Positions 50,021-62,370 of a stretch of DNA of 64,000 nt are shown here, piece by piece. The translations under genes were made by a program, and so were the position numbers. The stretch covers positions 54,721 to 118,720 of the forward strand of contig NW_020194664.1 in the NCBI RefSeq assembly GCF_002865645.1, given 5' to 3'. Each line of letters opens with the position of its first letter. Position 1 is the first letter of the stretch. The notes below the pieces were generated by a model that was given only the letters and a program-made list of their open reading frames with translations, was not told the DNA's origin and did no database searches. The DNA is from Hyaloscypha bicolor E. Its lineage: Eukaryota; Ascomycota; Leotiomycetes; Helotiales; Hyaloscyphaceae.

Positions 50021-53000
50021 AACTCAAAAATATCTAGAGATTAATAAGAAATACCTAGTTTACTAGGCAAGAAAGAAAAAAAGAAACTAGCTAACCGGAA
50101 TCTATATATAAAAGTAAGCAAGTTATATTTAGAGAATCTAAATAGCTATTTTATTTTAAAGAAAATTATATTAGAATTACTAATATTTTAGATTCTGGAA
50201 TTAATAAATAATATTAAGATTTAGTTATAAATAGTATTTCTATTAATATTATAACAGGTTTCTTATTAAGGAAAAAGAGAAAAAAAAAAGAAATAGCTAA
50301 AAAGGTTTTCCGAAAATAAGCCAGAGTAAAAAAGAAGCTATCCTATATAAAAAGCTAGAAAAATACTATTCTAAGAAGTAATAAATAAGGAAATAGCCTG
50401 GCTAAGAATATAAATATTAATATTTCCGGAAATAAATAAAATAAATTAGGAACCTAATATATTCTTAATTATAATAAGTATAGAATTCCTAAAATTAATA
50501 ATATTTTAATAAGATTATTAAAAAAAGTAACTATTTTATTTCTAAAGACTTAGAAAGAAATAAAAATACTTATTAATACCTTAAAAATACTAGATCTAAT
50601 TACTATATTTTAGAACTAATAAATTAAGAATAATACTTTCTATTTTACTATTTTATAAATAGGAAATACTATTATATTAAGTATAGTTAGATATACTAGT
50701 AGCTATAGCTTATATAATAGACAAAATATTTAAAGAATTAGAAATACTAGCTTAAATATCTAATACTAATAGAATTATTTGATTTAAAAGTAATAGTATT
50801 AATATTCGGATATTACTAGCTTATAAATATATTATATAAGCTTTATATCTCTAATTTATATTTCGAGAACCTTAAAGAAATATTAAATATAAAGAAATAA
50901 TTAATACTAGAACTAAAATTAATATTTTTCCCGAAAAAATCTTTAGAAATATTAGTAAAGTAATATATAATACTATAAATTATTAAATATTTATTATTAC
51001 TAGAATTAAATTTAGATTTACTAGAATAATAAAGCTTAGAGCTAAAGTTATAAATAAAGTAAGATATAAAAACGCGTTTTTTCTAGTTAAAAAAGTTCTA
51101 AAAATCCTATTTAATTAATTATTCTTAGTAAAAATAAAGATAAATATTATATATAAGAGTAATAGTTTATAGAATAGAAGATTTACTAATCCTAAAAATA
51201 ACTAGAATACCTATATTATTATAATTATTTCATTTTTAAAAAATACTAGGAAATAAAAGAAAGTAATAGTTTAAAAGTACTAAGCTTCTAGAATTAAGGA
51301 ATTAAGTAATATAAAATAGAAAACTAAAAATAAAGAGGAAAAATAAAGCCTGATATTATAACTAGTAATAATATTAGGAGAAATAGGAAAATACCGGAAT
51401 TTCTTATAAATTCTTTTATTTTGGATTTAAGAGTTTAGGAAATTAATAATATTTTTAAAGAAACTAAAGTAAAAAAGACTCTAATTAGAATATTATTAAA
51501 AGTAGTTTCGGAATTAATAGAAAAAGAAGCAAAAAAAGTATTAAATAAAAATATTTCTAAAAAAGAAATAAAATAGTATTTCCTAATAATAAAGAAATAT
51601 ATTCCCGAAGCTAAGAAATATTAAACCTAAAACTAGAAAGAATTCTGAAATATATAAGAGCTTAAGAAAAGTATATTAAAATACTAGACAAAAAAATATT
51701 CTTTATATTTAATTAGGAAAAAGCTAAATAGAAAGATTATAAACTCCGGAAATTAGATAAAAAAAATACTAGAGAAAATTACTATAGCTCTTAAAAAAAA
51801 AGATAATAATTATAGTCTATTTCTAGCTATAGGAATATATAAAATAAAGAATAAGAAGATTTAACTAGTAAATACTAATAATAGAACTAGAAAAGGCTCT
51901 AGTAAATATCCGGACTAGTTTAAAAGATCTAAAGCTAGAGAATACTTATAGAAATATACTAGGAAATATAAGAATTATTTTTTACTAAGAATATTAGCTA
52001 TTTTAAGAGATTTATAATTTATTCCGGAATATCTTAAATAATTAAATATTAGTAACTGGCTTTAAAAAAAGAAACTAGCTATATTTCAAGAATTAATAAT
52101 TAATTAAAAAGAAATAGGAAAAGTTTATAAGAATATTAGCTCTTTTATTCTAATTAAAACTATTAAGTATAAAGCCTAGTAAGAAAAGAATTTCTTATAT
52201 CCTAAAGCTCTAATACTAGTAATAATAAAAATATTATTAAAATACCTAAATTATAAAATCCTTAAGAAATATAATAGACCTTACTAAAATTTATAGTTTT
52301 TAATTATAAAGAAGATTACTAGAACTTATAAACTAATTAATATTATTATAAAAATAAATTTAGTAATCCTATAAAATACTAACTTACTTTTATTTACTAA
52401 TAAGATTTCGGAAGAATTTACTAAATATATTTATATTTCTCTAATTAATTTCTTTTCTAAATATAATTAACTTATACTAAATACTTATAATAGAGATTTA
52501 ATTATATTTATAATATTTTTAGAATTATTAAGAATAATTATACTATCTTAGGAAACTACTAATTCTATTATATAATTTATATAAGTTATTATAACTATTC
52601 TAAAGAATCTATTTCCCAAAATTATTATATTATTTATTAATAATATTAGAATTAAGGAACCTTATATAAAGTATAATAAATAGCTTATTTTATTCGAAAT
52701 TCGGTATTTTATATTTAAATACTTTTAAAACCTAGATATAACCTTAGATAGAATTAAATAAGCTAGAGCTAGTATAGAAGAAAAATTATAGTTCTATTAT
52801 AATAGTATAATTATTATTAGTTTTATCTATAAAGTATTTAAAAGAAGCCTTTTAAGTTTAGGAATTACTAAGATCTTAAAATAGAAATATTATAATAATA
52901 TAACTAAAGGTAAGGTATTTATTAGAATTATTATTTATTACTATATTTAAATTAAAAGCTTTATAATTATTACTAAATCCATTTATTACTTAATAAGAAA

Positions 53001-53764
53001 AGATATAATATAGAACTGAAATAATAAATAAAAGTAAATCATATAAATTCTTTAAGAAAAGCTTATTATAGCTCTAATACTTTATAAGTTATATTATAAT
53101 TTATTAGAAAATTAGGAAATAATTATATTAGTAATAGATACTAGCCTAAATAAATAAAGCAGAACTCTTAATTAATATAATAATAAAGAGAAAAAGAAAG
53201 TTATATAATATATATCTAAAATCTAAAATAATACTAAATAGAAATATAATATTACTAAAGAAAATACTAAGGGCTAGTAAAATATTTATAGAAAGTATAA
53301 TTCTGGCTATATGAAATTTATTTTATCCTTAAACTAGATACTAATATACTTGTTATATAGCTAAATAAAGTAGCTATAGATTTTCCTAAAGCTCTAGTTA
53401 CTTACTAGCTAATATGAATTTAGTTATTTAACTTTAAAATTAAGTATATTAAGGGAACTAAGTATACTATTACTAATAAATTATTGAGATATCTATAGTA
53501 AGAAAGTAATACTAAAGATAATAAGAATATTAATAAATAGTTAGTAATAGAGCTTAATATTATTAGAATAGTACTTATTAGACAGAAAATTCGAATAAAG
53601 GAAATAGTTCCGGTTTAGTTATATAATATTATTTTAAGGAATTAGATTCCTAAAACCTTTATTAGATATTTGAATAATAGTATTTAGTTATTAGAAATTA
53701 ATAATTAAAGCCTTATTATATTTGAAAGCAAATTAATAATATTAAAAAATAATAAAATCCGGAA

Positions 53765-53800
53765 GTTATATAATAAAGGCTATAGTCTTTTATATATAAC
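53765..53800. repeat. 36-bp palindrome, Gypsy-2 copy 2 interior
   Basis: Core aaaggctatagtcttt with arms gttatata and tatataac; syntenic with 40140-40175. Confidence 0.8.
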
Positions 53801-54179
53801 TACTAGTAAAATAGTAAATAATAATACTAACTTATATACTGTATTTAATAACCCGACTATTTTACTAGATTCCTTAAATAATAGCTATTTCAAATAATAT
53901 TAGAATATTATATAATATCTTATAATATTTTCTAGACTAAAAGAAATATTTAGAACCGAGTTTTAAAAGTTAAGTAAAAAAGCTTTAAATTATAATATAA
54001 AAGATTAATTACTCTAGAGAGTTATATCTAAAGTATACTTATCTTAACTTATTATTAATAATTAAGAATAAAGAGAAATTATTATTAAAAAGCTATATAA
54101 TAAGATTAGATATACTAGAAAAAAGAATACCTTTTATTTAGTAACTAGCTATTATTACTAGAAAGATTACTATAACTAT

Positions 54180-56216
54180 CTGCTATACTATTACTAGCTT
54201 TATATGGCCCGTATATCGGAAAAACTATTATTCCGGAGGAATATCAAAACTCTGGTTCCTGTTTATATATAAATAAATTACTAAATACTCAATTAAATTA
54301 TTAATTATACTATAATTAGGATATCAGATACTACCGTATTTGATTCTACTAATAAAGGAATCCTTTGGCCTAATAAAGATCTATTATATAAATAGGGAAG
54401 TGCTTTCAAGCCTATATAATTGCCCTAATTTGGCTGGGAAATTATCTTACCTGAAGATATCTCTTTAGATAATCCTATTACTTTATTTACTATATACTAT
54501 ACCTCTAAAATTATTAATCTAATAATTAAGAAAACAAATAACTATATATGAAAACCTTTAGACGAATCTGGCCCTTATATACGAGTAAATAATTAGTACC
54601 TAATATACTATAGAGAGATATATATCTATCTTGCGATTCGAATATATATAAGCTTGTATATGGATAATGAGATTATAGATTATTAGATAATAAAGGATAT
54701 AATACCTGAGTATTTAATTATAAAGTATTTGAGTAGGAATCGGTTTCAGGAGCTCTATATATATATACGATTCTATAGAAATCAGGAATAAGGCCTATAT
54801 AAGAAGGTAGCCCCTATTACTCGATTTATTTTACCTGAAACTAGCTAATAAATTACTGAGCAGGTTAAAGCTTTTAGTATATATATTCAAGAGATTAATT
54901 TGGGTATTTGGAAGCCTGAACGGGACTTGGTAATCGATAAGATAATTGTATGATTTGAAGGTTAATCCAAAGAAATAACCACTATTCCAAATAAGCCTAT
55001 ACCTATAGGATATAAGGTCTGGGGGGCAGCCCAAAGGGAGTTCTTACTCGTATAGAACTAGTATATTCCTAGTTAAAAAAATGGGCCTATAGGAGTATAT
55101 ATTCTACGAGAGCTTAGTGGGACAATTAAGGCTGGAAATAGGGGAAATAAGATATAAGTAATAGTTCTATACTTGATTAAAAGGTTGCCCAAGCTTCCTA
55201 AGGGTTCTGGATATTACGTTTACCTTAATAATATTTTTGTTTCTACTCGCTTTGTCTAATATGTTTGCTTCCAGGGAGTTGCAATTACTGGGACTTATAG
55301 GATAACTGGTAGGGTTATTAAGGAGCTTCTTGACCTCCAGAAATCGGATAAAAAGGACGTAATACCCTGGGGTAAAACGTATTCCAGGTATATGCCTAAT
55401 AGAGAAGTATATTATATTGGGTAGAAAGATTAAGCCTTTGTTTTAATAATATCTTTCTTTATATCAGGTAACGAGCGTATTTTACGGCTAAGGAAGAGGC
55501 CTAAGGAGACTTCTTCTAAAGCAAAGACTATATGAATACCCTTTGGTAATCAGGCTATAAAGATATTCTCGATTCCTGTAATTGCAGATAGATATAACTA
55601 TTATATAGGAGCAGTTAACGAGTTTGATTACCTGACTGCCCAGAACGCTGGTTTACGGTATGTAAAGCGGGAAGGGCACCAAGTACTAGAGCACTGGCTA
55701 CTTCGTACGGTTCTGATTAATTACTATTTACTAGCTTTATATAGTAATATCCCTAAACCTAGGGAAATAAGCTTCAGAAGCCAGCAGGATTTCAGGAGAT
55801 AGCTAGTCAGTGCTTTACTAGCTAAAGAAAGAGATAGTGAGATCTGTCCAAAGAGAAGAATATTATAGATTAGCCAGGGAGCTAAACAGGTACCTGTAGA
55901 ATCGTATAAGCTAGTAAAGATGGCTAAAAGGGGGTACTATATAGCCTGTAAAGGCTTGAGATATAGGGATCGGCCAAGAAAAAGGATTGTATTAAGCGAA
56001 ATTATATCTAATAGAGGCCGGGAAAGCAGTAAGTACTCGTCCTCCTTTGGGTATAAGTAGTATAATATTCATTTATGTAATTATAATAGCTGTTTTGATA
56101 TATTTCATGAGGAGAAGTAGAAATCGAAGGGTTTGGAATGGAATATAGCCTTCTAATTAGCTGAAATTTAAGCGAGCCGCTCCGATATACAGGCCATATA
56201 AAGCTGGTAATAGCAG
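54180..56216 (+). mobile_element. piggyBac-family DNA transposon nested in Gypsy-2 copy 2
   Basis: Terminal inverted repeats of about 37-41 bp: both ends begin CTGCTAT and share AGCTTTATATGGCC.GTATATCGGA (left 54180-54220, right 56216-56180). The empty site is seen in copy 1 near 40555 (gattactataattatatat). The canonical TTAA duplication is not visible; flanks read ataactat and aacagatatat. Base composition is clearly richer in GC and CpA than its host, so it has suffered less RIP. Confidence 0.82.
54330..56158 (+). pseudogene. piggyBac-like transposase (DDE_Tnp_1_7), RIP-damaged
   Basis: One plus-strand frame of about 600 codons broken by TAG and TGA stops. Order: QFGWEIILPEDISLDNPITLF (N-terminal); RDLVIDKIIV.FEG with the first catalytic Asp; PNKPIPIGYKVWGAAQREFLL; IQVIVLYLIKRLPKLPKGSGYYVYLNNIFVSTRFV, where the second catalytic Asp (LDN in the family) is Asn; GVAITGTYR; YYIGQKDQAFVLI with the third Asp; VIADRYNYYIGAVNEFDYLT; and LEHWLLRTVLINYYLLAL. 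The C-terminus has a Cys/His cluster (YNIHLCNYNSCFDIFH) as in piggyBac zinc-finger tails. Length suits the family. The catalytic change and stops make it inactive. Confidence 0.82.
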
Positions 56217-57439
56217 AACAGATATATAGAAATATATTAGTACTTATAAAGTTTATTAGTATAAGAATAAAAGAAAACAAGAAAAAGCTCTATATCTAAT
56301 AAAAGCTATACTTCTTTTCTATTATATTAAGATTAATATAATTAAACTACTAGACTATAAAGAATATAATTTGCTAGTTATTACTAGAAATAATTTCTTA
56401 GAATAAGTTAAAGCTAGATCTTTAAAGAATCTAACTAGTAAGAAAATTACTAAGTTTATTTGAGAAGAAATTATTTATAGATATAGTTTATTTAAATAGC
56501 TTAAGGTAAATAGTAGATCAGAATTCAAAAAAGTAGTAATTTAGGAACTTAATAAACTAGGAATTAATAGAATTATTATTTTAGCCTATAATTCTAAAGG
56601 AAATAATATAATTAAATAAGGATATTAATTAATTATTTAAATACTTATTATATTTATAATAGGTAAAAAAAGCTTTAGATAGATTTACTATTATATATTC
56701 TATTTACTAACTAAGTTACTATATATAAACCGACTAGATTTACTTTCTTTTATATAGTCTATAATAGAAAAGCTATATTACTTATAGAAATATACTTTCT
56801 AATTTAAAAAATACTTAAATAAGATAAAGTTTATAATAAAGAAATACTTCTAGAAATATATATAAAGTAAATATAAATAAGAAATAAAAATATTAAAGAA
56901 GCTAGAATAAAGAAAAATAGATAATACTAAGAAAGAAAGAAGTAATTTAATATTATTTACTAGATTTATATAAAGCCTATTTCTAAAAAGAATCTAGTTC
57001 TTATATATAATATTAAATTAATAAATTAAGACAAGTTAAGAAATATAAAGCTATTATATTACTAGCTTAGCCTATATATAATAAGATATATAAATTAACT
57101 AAAAGAATACTATATATTAGAAGAGCTTAATAATACTATACTCTAAAGAATATATACCGGGAATTAACTTAAATAATTTATTAAAAGAAATAAATTCTGG
57201 TATTTTTCTAAAAATAAAGTTAATAATAAGTATATACCTATAAATAAATGTTTTAAAATAGATATAGAACTAGAAAGAGAAGTAGTTATAGAATACTATA
57301 AGTAAAATAATACTCAGGAAATCGAGAAAACTACTAGTATTATTATATATATTCCAGAATTACCGGAATTAAAAAAAGTAAAATATATCTTTTTTATAAA
57401 GAATTAGGAAAAAGTATCTAATAATAGAAGCTTTTCTTA

Positions 57440-59440
57440 ACCTGAAATAAAGCTTATTACTTTTAATTCTTTATATATCTTTTGTTTTTTTCTTCTAATT
57501 AATATTTATAACTTTTAGAGAATATTATTATTAGATTATTATTCTAGAAATCGGACAAGCTTTACTATTACTTATTTCTTATTATTATCTAATTACTATT
57601 ACTAGATAGTATTCTTAATATATGAAATTCTATTACTAGATTTTGGGAATTAAATATAAAGGATTTCTTTTAGTATAAAAATAAATAGAGAATTAAGAGA
57701 TTATTTTACAGACTCTTAACTTTGAACTATAATAATAAATAGTAATTATATTTGGAATTAGGAAAAGAAAAGAAAAAGAAAAAGGGTTTTTTATATATGT
57801 CTTACTAAACTAGAAACCTTTTAAAGGCTTTATTTACCTTTTTAACTAGCTATTCTTGCGGCTTATATTAATCTAAAGCTTAATTATAATATTTATAAAT
57901 CTCGACTTTAACTTAAACTACTATTATAAGTTTCCTTATAATACCTAAATAAACTTCCTAATTAGAAATTATATATAAATGAAATAGCTAAACTAGAAGC
58001 CCTATAAGAAAAAAGGAAAACCTTATTAAATCTAATAATTATTTCCGAAAGTATTTAATAATATATAATTCTAGGAATTTATTAAATATTAGATAAACTA
58101 GATCTACTTATTTAAAGCTTATCTTATATTAGAAAACCTACTTCCTCTTTAATATAACTATAACTACTTTTAAAACTTATATTAAGATTTAATTAGTATA
58201 TTATATATTCCTATTTCTATATAAAGAGAACTTCTCTTATATAAAACCTATTTCCTAATTAAGATACTATTTTATTACCGGAAACTAATTACTTTTTTAA
58301 AAAGCTAGTATAATTTATTAATTCTTATTATTAATCTATTTCTTACTATTAAATATTATTTAAATAATTCCTATATCCTTAATACTAATTTAGAATACTT
58401 AATTTCTTTATATTCTATATTAGCTTTAATATTAATTATTTCAAACTTAATAATAGTATTATAAACCTTATTTATACTATTTTATAGTCCTCTTTTCTAT
58501 ATATTTTAATGCCTTTAGTATTACTTTTATTAATATAGATATTATTTTAAAGTCCTAAATAACTAAATAATTTTATATTATTTAAAGTCGACTTTAATAA
58601 ATACTAAATAAATATAAATTAGTTTTAGAAGAAATAATATCTTATTCTAAATTATTTCTTAATTCTATTATTCTAACTTTCTTTTTATTAATATTTACTT
58701 TATATTTTTCTAATATTTTTTAATATACTTATATATCTTATTATTTATATATTTCCTATATTATTTCCCTTCTTTTATACTATTTCTTGAATTAATAGAG
58801 ACGTTTTTAAATAAATAAAAAATCGGGATATATTTATATTATAAATTTTTTAATATTTTCTTCTATATTTCAATATTTCAGATACTATTACTATATCTAT
58901 ATTTCTATTATATTACCTTCTTATTTCCCTATTATTACCGTTTAGTTTAATCTACCTTAATTATTTCCTTAATTATATTTCCTTAAATATATATATTTGT
59001 ATTCTTTTCTATAATAGAAGCCTAATTCTATATTTTACTTTCTATAATTATTCCTAATTTATAATTATATTACTTTAAATATACCTAATTATTTAATCTA
59101 TTTTCCCTATTATATATACTACTATTTTAGCTTTTTTTTCTTACTAGGAAAAAAGAAAAAACTCGAATATATATAATATATTTATATAATTTAAGACTAT
59201 TCTAATTTACTTTTTATTTTGGAATATACTTAAAAAAAATTCTTATAACCTCGAGAACCTTTAATTCTATAACCTATAACTATTATACTAATAATACCTT
59301 TATAACCTATTAAGTATAATAAAATGGCCAAAGAATAGATTTTTTAAATTAGTAAAATATAATAGCTAGTTCTTATAAGCCGCAGTATTATTAAAAGCCT
59401 ATAGATTAATAATATTAAAATTCAGAGTATTAAAAGAACT
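57440..59440. other. Gypsy-2 copy 2 spacer between pol and extra frames
   Basis: Counterpart of 41700-43690. Only short frames on either strand; some runs (for example 58360-58660) keep more C than copy 1. Its function is unknown. Confidence 0.45.
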
Positions 59441-59449
59441 TAGGCAGTT

Positions 59450-60560
59450 ATAGAAGGCCTGCTAATACTAGAAAAGATAGCTATAATTACTGAATTTAAT
59501 ACAAATATCCTAGATAAGCTAAATAATATATATAATAAGCTCTTAAAATAGAAAACCTTTATTAGAAATAGAACTAGACTAGAATTAACTAAGAAGAAGC
59601 TAAAGAATTACTAAGCTAATAATAAAGAATTCGAGAATATTATTAAAGGCATTTCCAAAGGCAAATAAAAGAAGTTTAATAAGATTAAGACTATAGTAAA
59701 CGGCCTAAAAACCAAGAATTAGAATAGAATTACATTATATTATAAAGCCTTTAGCTAATATATTAATAATATCTGTAATAATCTTAGTAAGAATATTTAT
59801 AAGAAGTTATATTCTCTTTTTAAGACAAAAGCTTTAGTATATAAAGCTATTTAGTTAATTAATAAAGCTATTTTGGAATATATAAAGAATAAAAAGTATT
59901 AGAATACTAGTATATTTACTAAATTAGATATTACTAAAGTACTCAAGTATACTAAAGCTATTTCGGAACCTATAGAATTAGAATTTAAGCTACTATTAGC
60001 TAATAACCTTAATGCTAGATAGTATATTTTTAATACTTCCGGAATCCTAATTAAGGAAGCTTATAGTAATAAGCCTTTTCCTGCTTTCCGAGATAAGCCT
60101 AAAGAATAGGCTCCTATTATAATTTTAGTTTCGACTTAATCGGATCTAGCTAAGAAAAATAAAGCTAATTTAATAGAACCTAGTAAGAAAGCTACTAGTA
60201 AAACTAGTAGAACTAATATAACTAAATAAGAAAAACCTAATAAGAATAGAGAATAAGCTAAACCTAAGACTTCTAATAAATAGTAGAAATCTGAGTATTA
60301 GACTAAGTATAAAATTAGTAAAATAGCAAAAAGCAAAAAAGAATCTTTTATACTAAAAGAAAAGATATTATCTAAAAAGACTCTTTTAATTATACCCAGA
60401 ACTAAGAAGCAGAAAACCAGGAATATTAAATCCGGAGAACTTAATAAAGGCATTTAGTATACCTATAAGATATTAGCTAAATAGAAATTAATACTTACTT
60501 AGTAAAATAAATATATATTTAAAAAAAATATATAGTAGTATTATAGAACCTATTTTTAAA
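59450..60560 (+). pseudogene. Gypsy-2 copy 2 extra frame X1, coiled-coil-like
   Basis: With TAG read as Gln the frame runs LEKIAIITEFNTNILDKLNN, then NNKEFENIIKGISKGKQKK, ILEYIKNKKYQNTSIFTKLDI, AISEPIELEFKLLLANN and KPFPAFRDKP, ending in a Lys/Ser/Thr-rich tail (EPSKKATSKTSR). It is hydrophilic with heptad-like Leu/Ile spacing. Three copies in this window share it (also 43740 and 62820). Not recognised; it could be an accessory or a second gag-like protein. Confidence 0.45.
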
Positions 60561-60569
60561 TAAGAATAT

Positions 60570-62040
60570 TATAGGATTAATAATAGATTTCTTAAAGCTC
60601 CCTATATAGTATATACTAGGTAACTTACTAATATTCTCTTTATTAATATATAAGAGATTAAGAATACTCTAAAGATAATTACTAAAATCTATAAAGTTAC
60701 TAAAGGCAAGAAGTATATTTCTATTACTTAAGTAAATAAGAAAATACGGGATTTCTTTTTTAAAAGCCAGGAAATTAAAAAATATAAATACAAATATCGT
60801 ATTTCTAATTAATTCCGCTCTAATCTATAGCTTTAATTTAATACTATAGTTTCTATTCCTGAATCTAATATTACTAATTTGGGTATAAATAGCTATATTT
60901 ATAAGAAGAATTACCTAAAGTAAATTAAGAAGTTTAGTATTCGAGAACTCTTAATAAAAGAGATAGAGATACTATAGTTTTATTTCTAAAAAGACAATAT
61001 ATTAATATATAGAAATCTTAATAATAGCTACTTTATCTTAGTTTCTTAACTTTTAATAATAGATCTATTAATATGGCTTGGATTTTATAAGGTATTAAGC
61101 AAGTATTCTATTTATTTAATTATTTACCTTTAGCTAGTTTAATATTTTATTTCTAGAAATATTAATTATAATTAGTATAAAGGCAATATTAAAGATCTAG
61201 CTACTACTAAAGCTTTAAGTAGCGAATTTTATCTTAGTAAAAAGTATTGAAATATTAGTTATATTTTTCTTATAGACTATAAAAAGGCTATTACCTTTAG
61301 TAAGAAGTTCTTTAAAAATATTAATTATTTCTTTATTTCTAATAAATTTAAGCCGGAAATAGCTAAGGAAATAGGTAAATATTTACTAAAGATAATAGGA
61401 GGAAAGACTCCGAATATAGTCTATTTAACTAGACAAATAAATGCCTTTAGCTAGGTAATTTATAAGTCTGGAATTATAAGAAAGTATTAATTCTCGAATA
61501 ATATATAAGTCAAAAAATAGCTTAATAATAATTTACTATTTAATAGGCCTTTTACTATAGTTCTTATAAGTCTAGTTATTATTAAGAATAGAATATACGA
61601 AAATAGAATCTCTTATAAAATTATTAAAGCCTCTTATCTAGAGCTTTTCTCTTTTATTAAAGATTAATTTAAGAATATAGTAAATAATACGAAATTTAAA
61701 GAAGCTATTTATTTAGAATATATTAGTATAATTTATAATATAATTTACTATAATAAGCCTTCTTAATACCCTATAATAAAGGCAGAAATTAAGTAATAGT
61801 TAAAGGTAAATACTAATTAATATAAAGAACTATATTAGATTTAGTATAAAAATATAACTAAGTAGATTCGGATTATTTTTAAGCAAGTTCGGAAATATAA
61901 AATAAGACTATTTAAGAATAATAAGTCTTATTTTAGGTATATAGAGAAGAAGTTGGATTAACTAATAGAGGAAGATTCTAAATATTTTATTATTTCGGAT
62001 TCTAAATAGGATTTTTCTATTATTTTTAGTATTTAGGAAA
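60570..62040 (+). pseudogene. Gypsy-2 copy 2 extra frame X2, unknown
   Basis: Follows X1 on the same strand. The stretch 61190-62040 is one frame of about 280 codons whose stops are TAG or TGA at plausible Gln or Trp/Arg positions: ISYIFLIDYKKAITFSKKFF, YLLKIIGGKTPNIVYLTRQI, FNRPFTIVLISLVIIKN and YIEKKLDQLIEEDSKYFIIS. No known domain is recognised; it ends about 30 bp before the 3' LTR. Confidence 0.4.
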
Positions 62041-62071
62041 TAAGTATAAATAAATAAGGAATCGGATATAG

Positions 62072-62370
62072 TATAGTAGGCTATACTTATTAAAAATTGC
62101 ATTATTTTAGTAGTTTTAAGGTTTAGGTTATATAGTAAAGACTATAGTCTTTTATATATAACTTGTGGAAATTATATAAGAAAGCTAGTTTTTTTATAGA
62201 CTTAGAGAATAATTCTTTATAAGTATTTAATTAATTGAGCTTTTATATACTATATACTATTTATATTTTACTATTTATACTTTTAATTTATTATTTTATT
62301 ATTAAGTTACGTTTTATATTCTAGTATACTTTATATGAGTTTTTGTCTTATTATAGTTTCTCTCTTATAC
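62072..62370 (+). repeat. Gypsy-2 copy 2, 3' LTR
   Basis: 299 bp; starts tatagtaggctatact, ends gtttctctcttatac. Confidence 0.75.
62127..62162. repeat. Palindrome in Gypsy-2 copy 2 3' LTR
   Basis: Core aaagactatagtcttt, itself a perfect palindrome. Relative to the ggccgcggcc copy it has symmetrical changes on both arms. Confidence 0.8.

Larger units (their letters stand above)
50170..57430 (+). pseudogene. Gypsy-2 copy 2 pol remnant, interrupted by piggyBac
   Basis: Protease-like NILDSGINKQYQDL at about 50190. RT at about 52350-53100: ISEEFTKYIYISLINFFSKY, TYNRDLIIFIIF, LFINNIRIKEPY (active-site Asp pair read as Asn) and FYYNSIIIISFIYKVF. RNase H at about 53140-53480. The piggyBac (54180-56216) falls just before the zinc-binding part of integrase, which resumes at 56217 with ISTYKVYQYKNKRKQ, then AILLFYYIKINIIKLLDYKEYNLLVITRNNFLEQVKAR and EFKKVVIQELNKLGINRIII. 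The order RT, RNase H, integrase defines Ty3/Gypsy. Closely related pol sequences in other fungi have SLLDFFSGYDQ-type motifs at this RT position (from memory). Confidence 0.65.
47272..62370 (+). mobile_element. Gypsy-2 copy 2: large Ty3/Gypsy element with nested piggyBac
   Basis: LTRs 47272-47570 and 62072-62370 are both 299 bp and highly similar. Removing the 2037-bp piggyBac leaves about 13 kb. Layout matches copy 1: gag about 48560-50000, protease and pol about 50170-57430, spacer 57440-59440, extra frames 59450-62040, 3' LTR. Boundaries come from LTR alignment; a clear target duplication was not found. Confidence 0.75.

Noticed and set aside
54831..55034. 67-codon minus-strand open frame
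   Set aside because: Antisense to the piggyBac transposase, which has recognisable motifs.
56008..56280. 90-codon minus-strand frame with hydrophobic start
   Set aside because: Spans the right end of piggyBac and host sequence on the antisense strand; not a gene.
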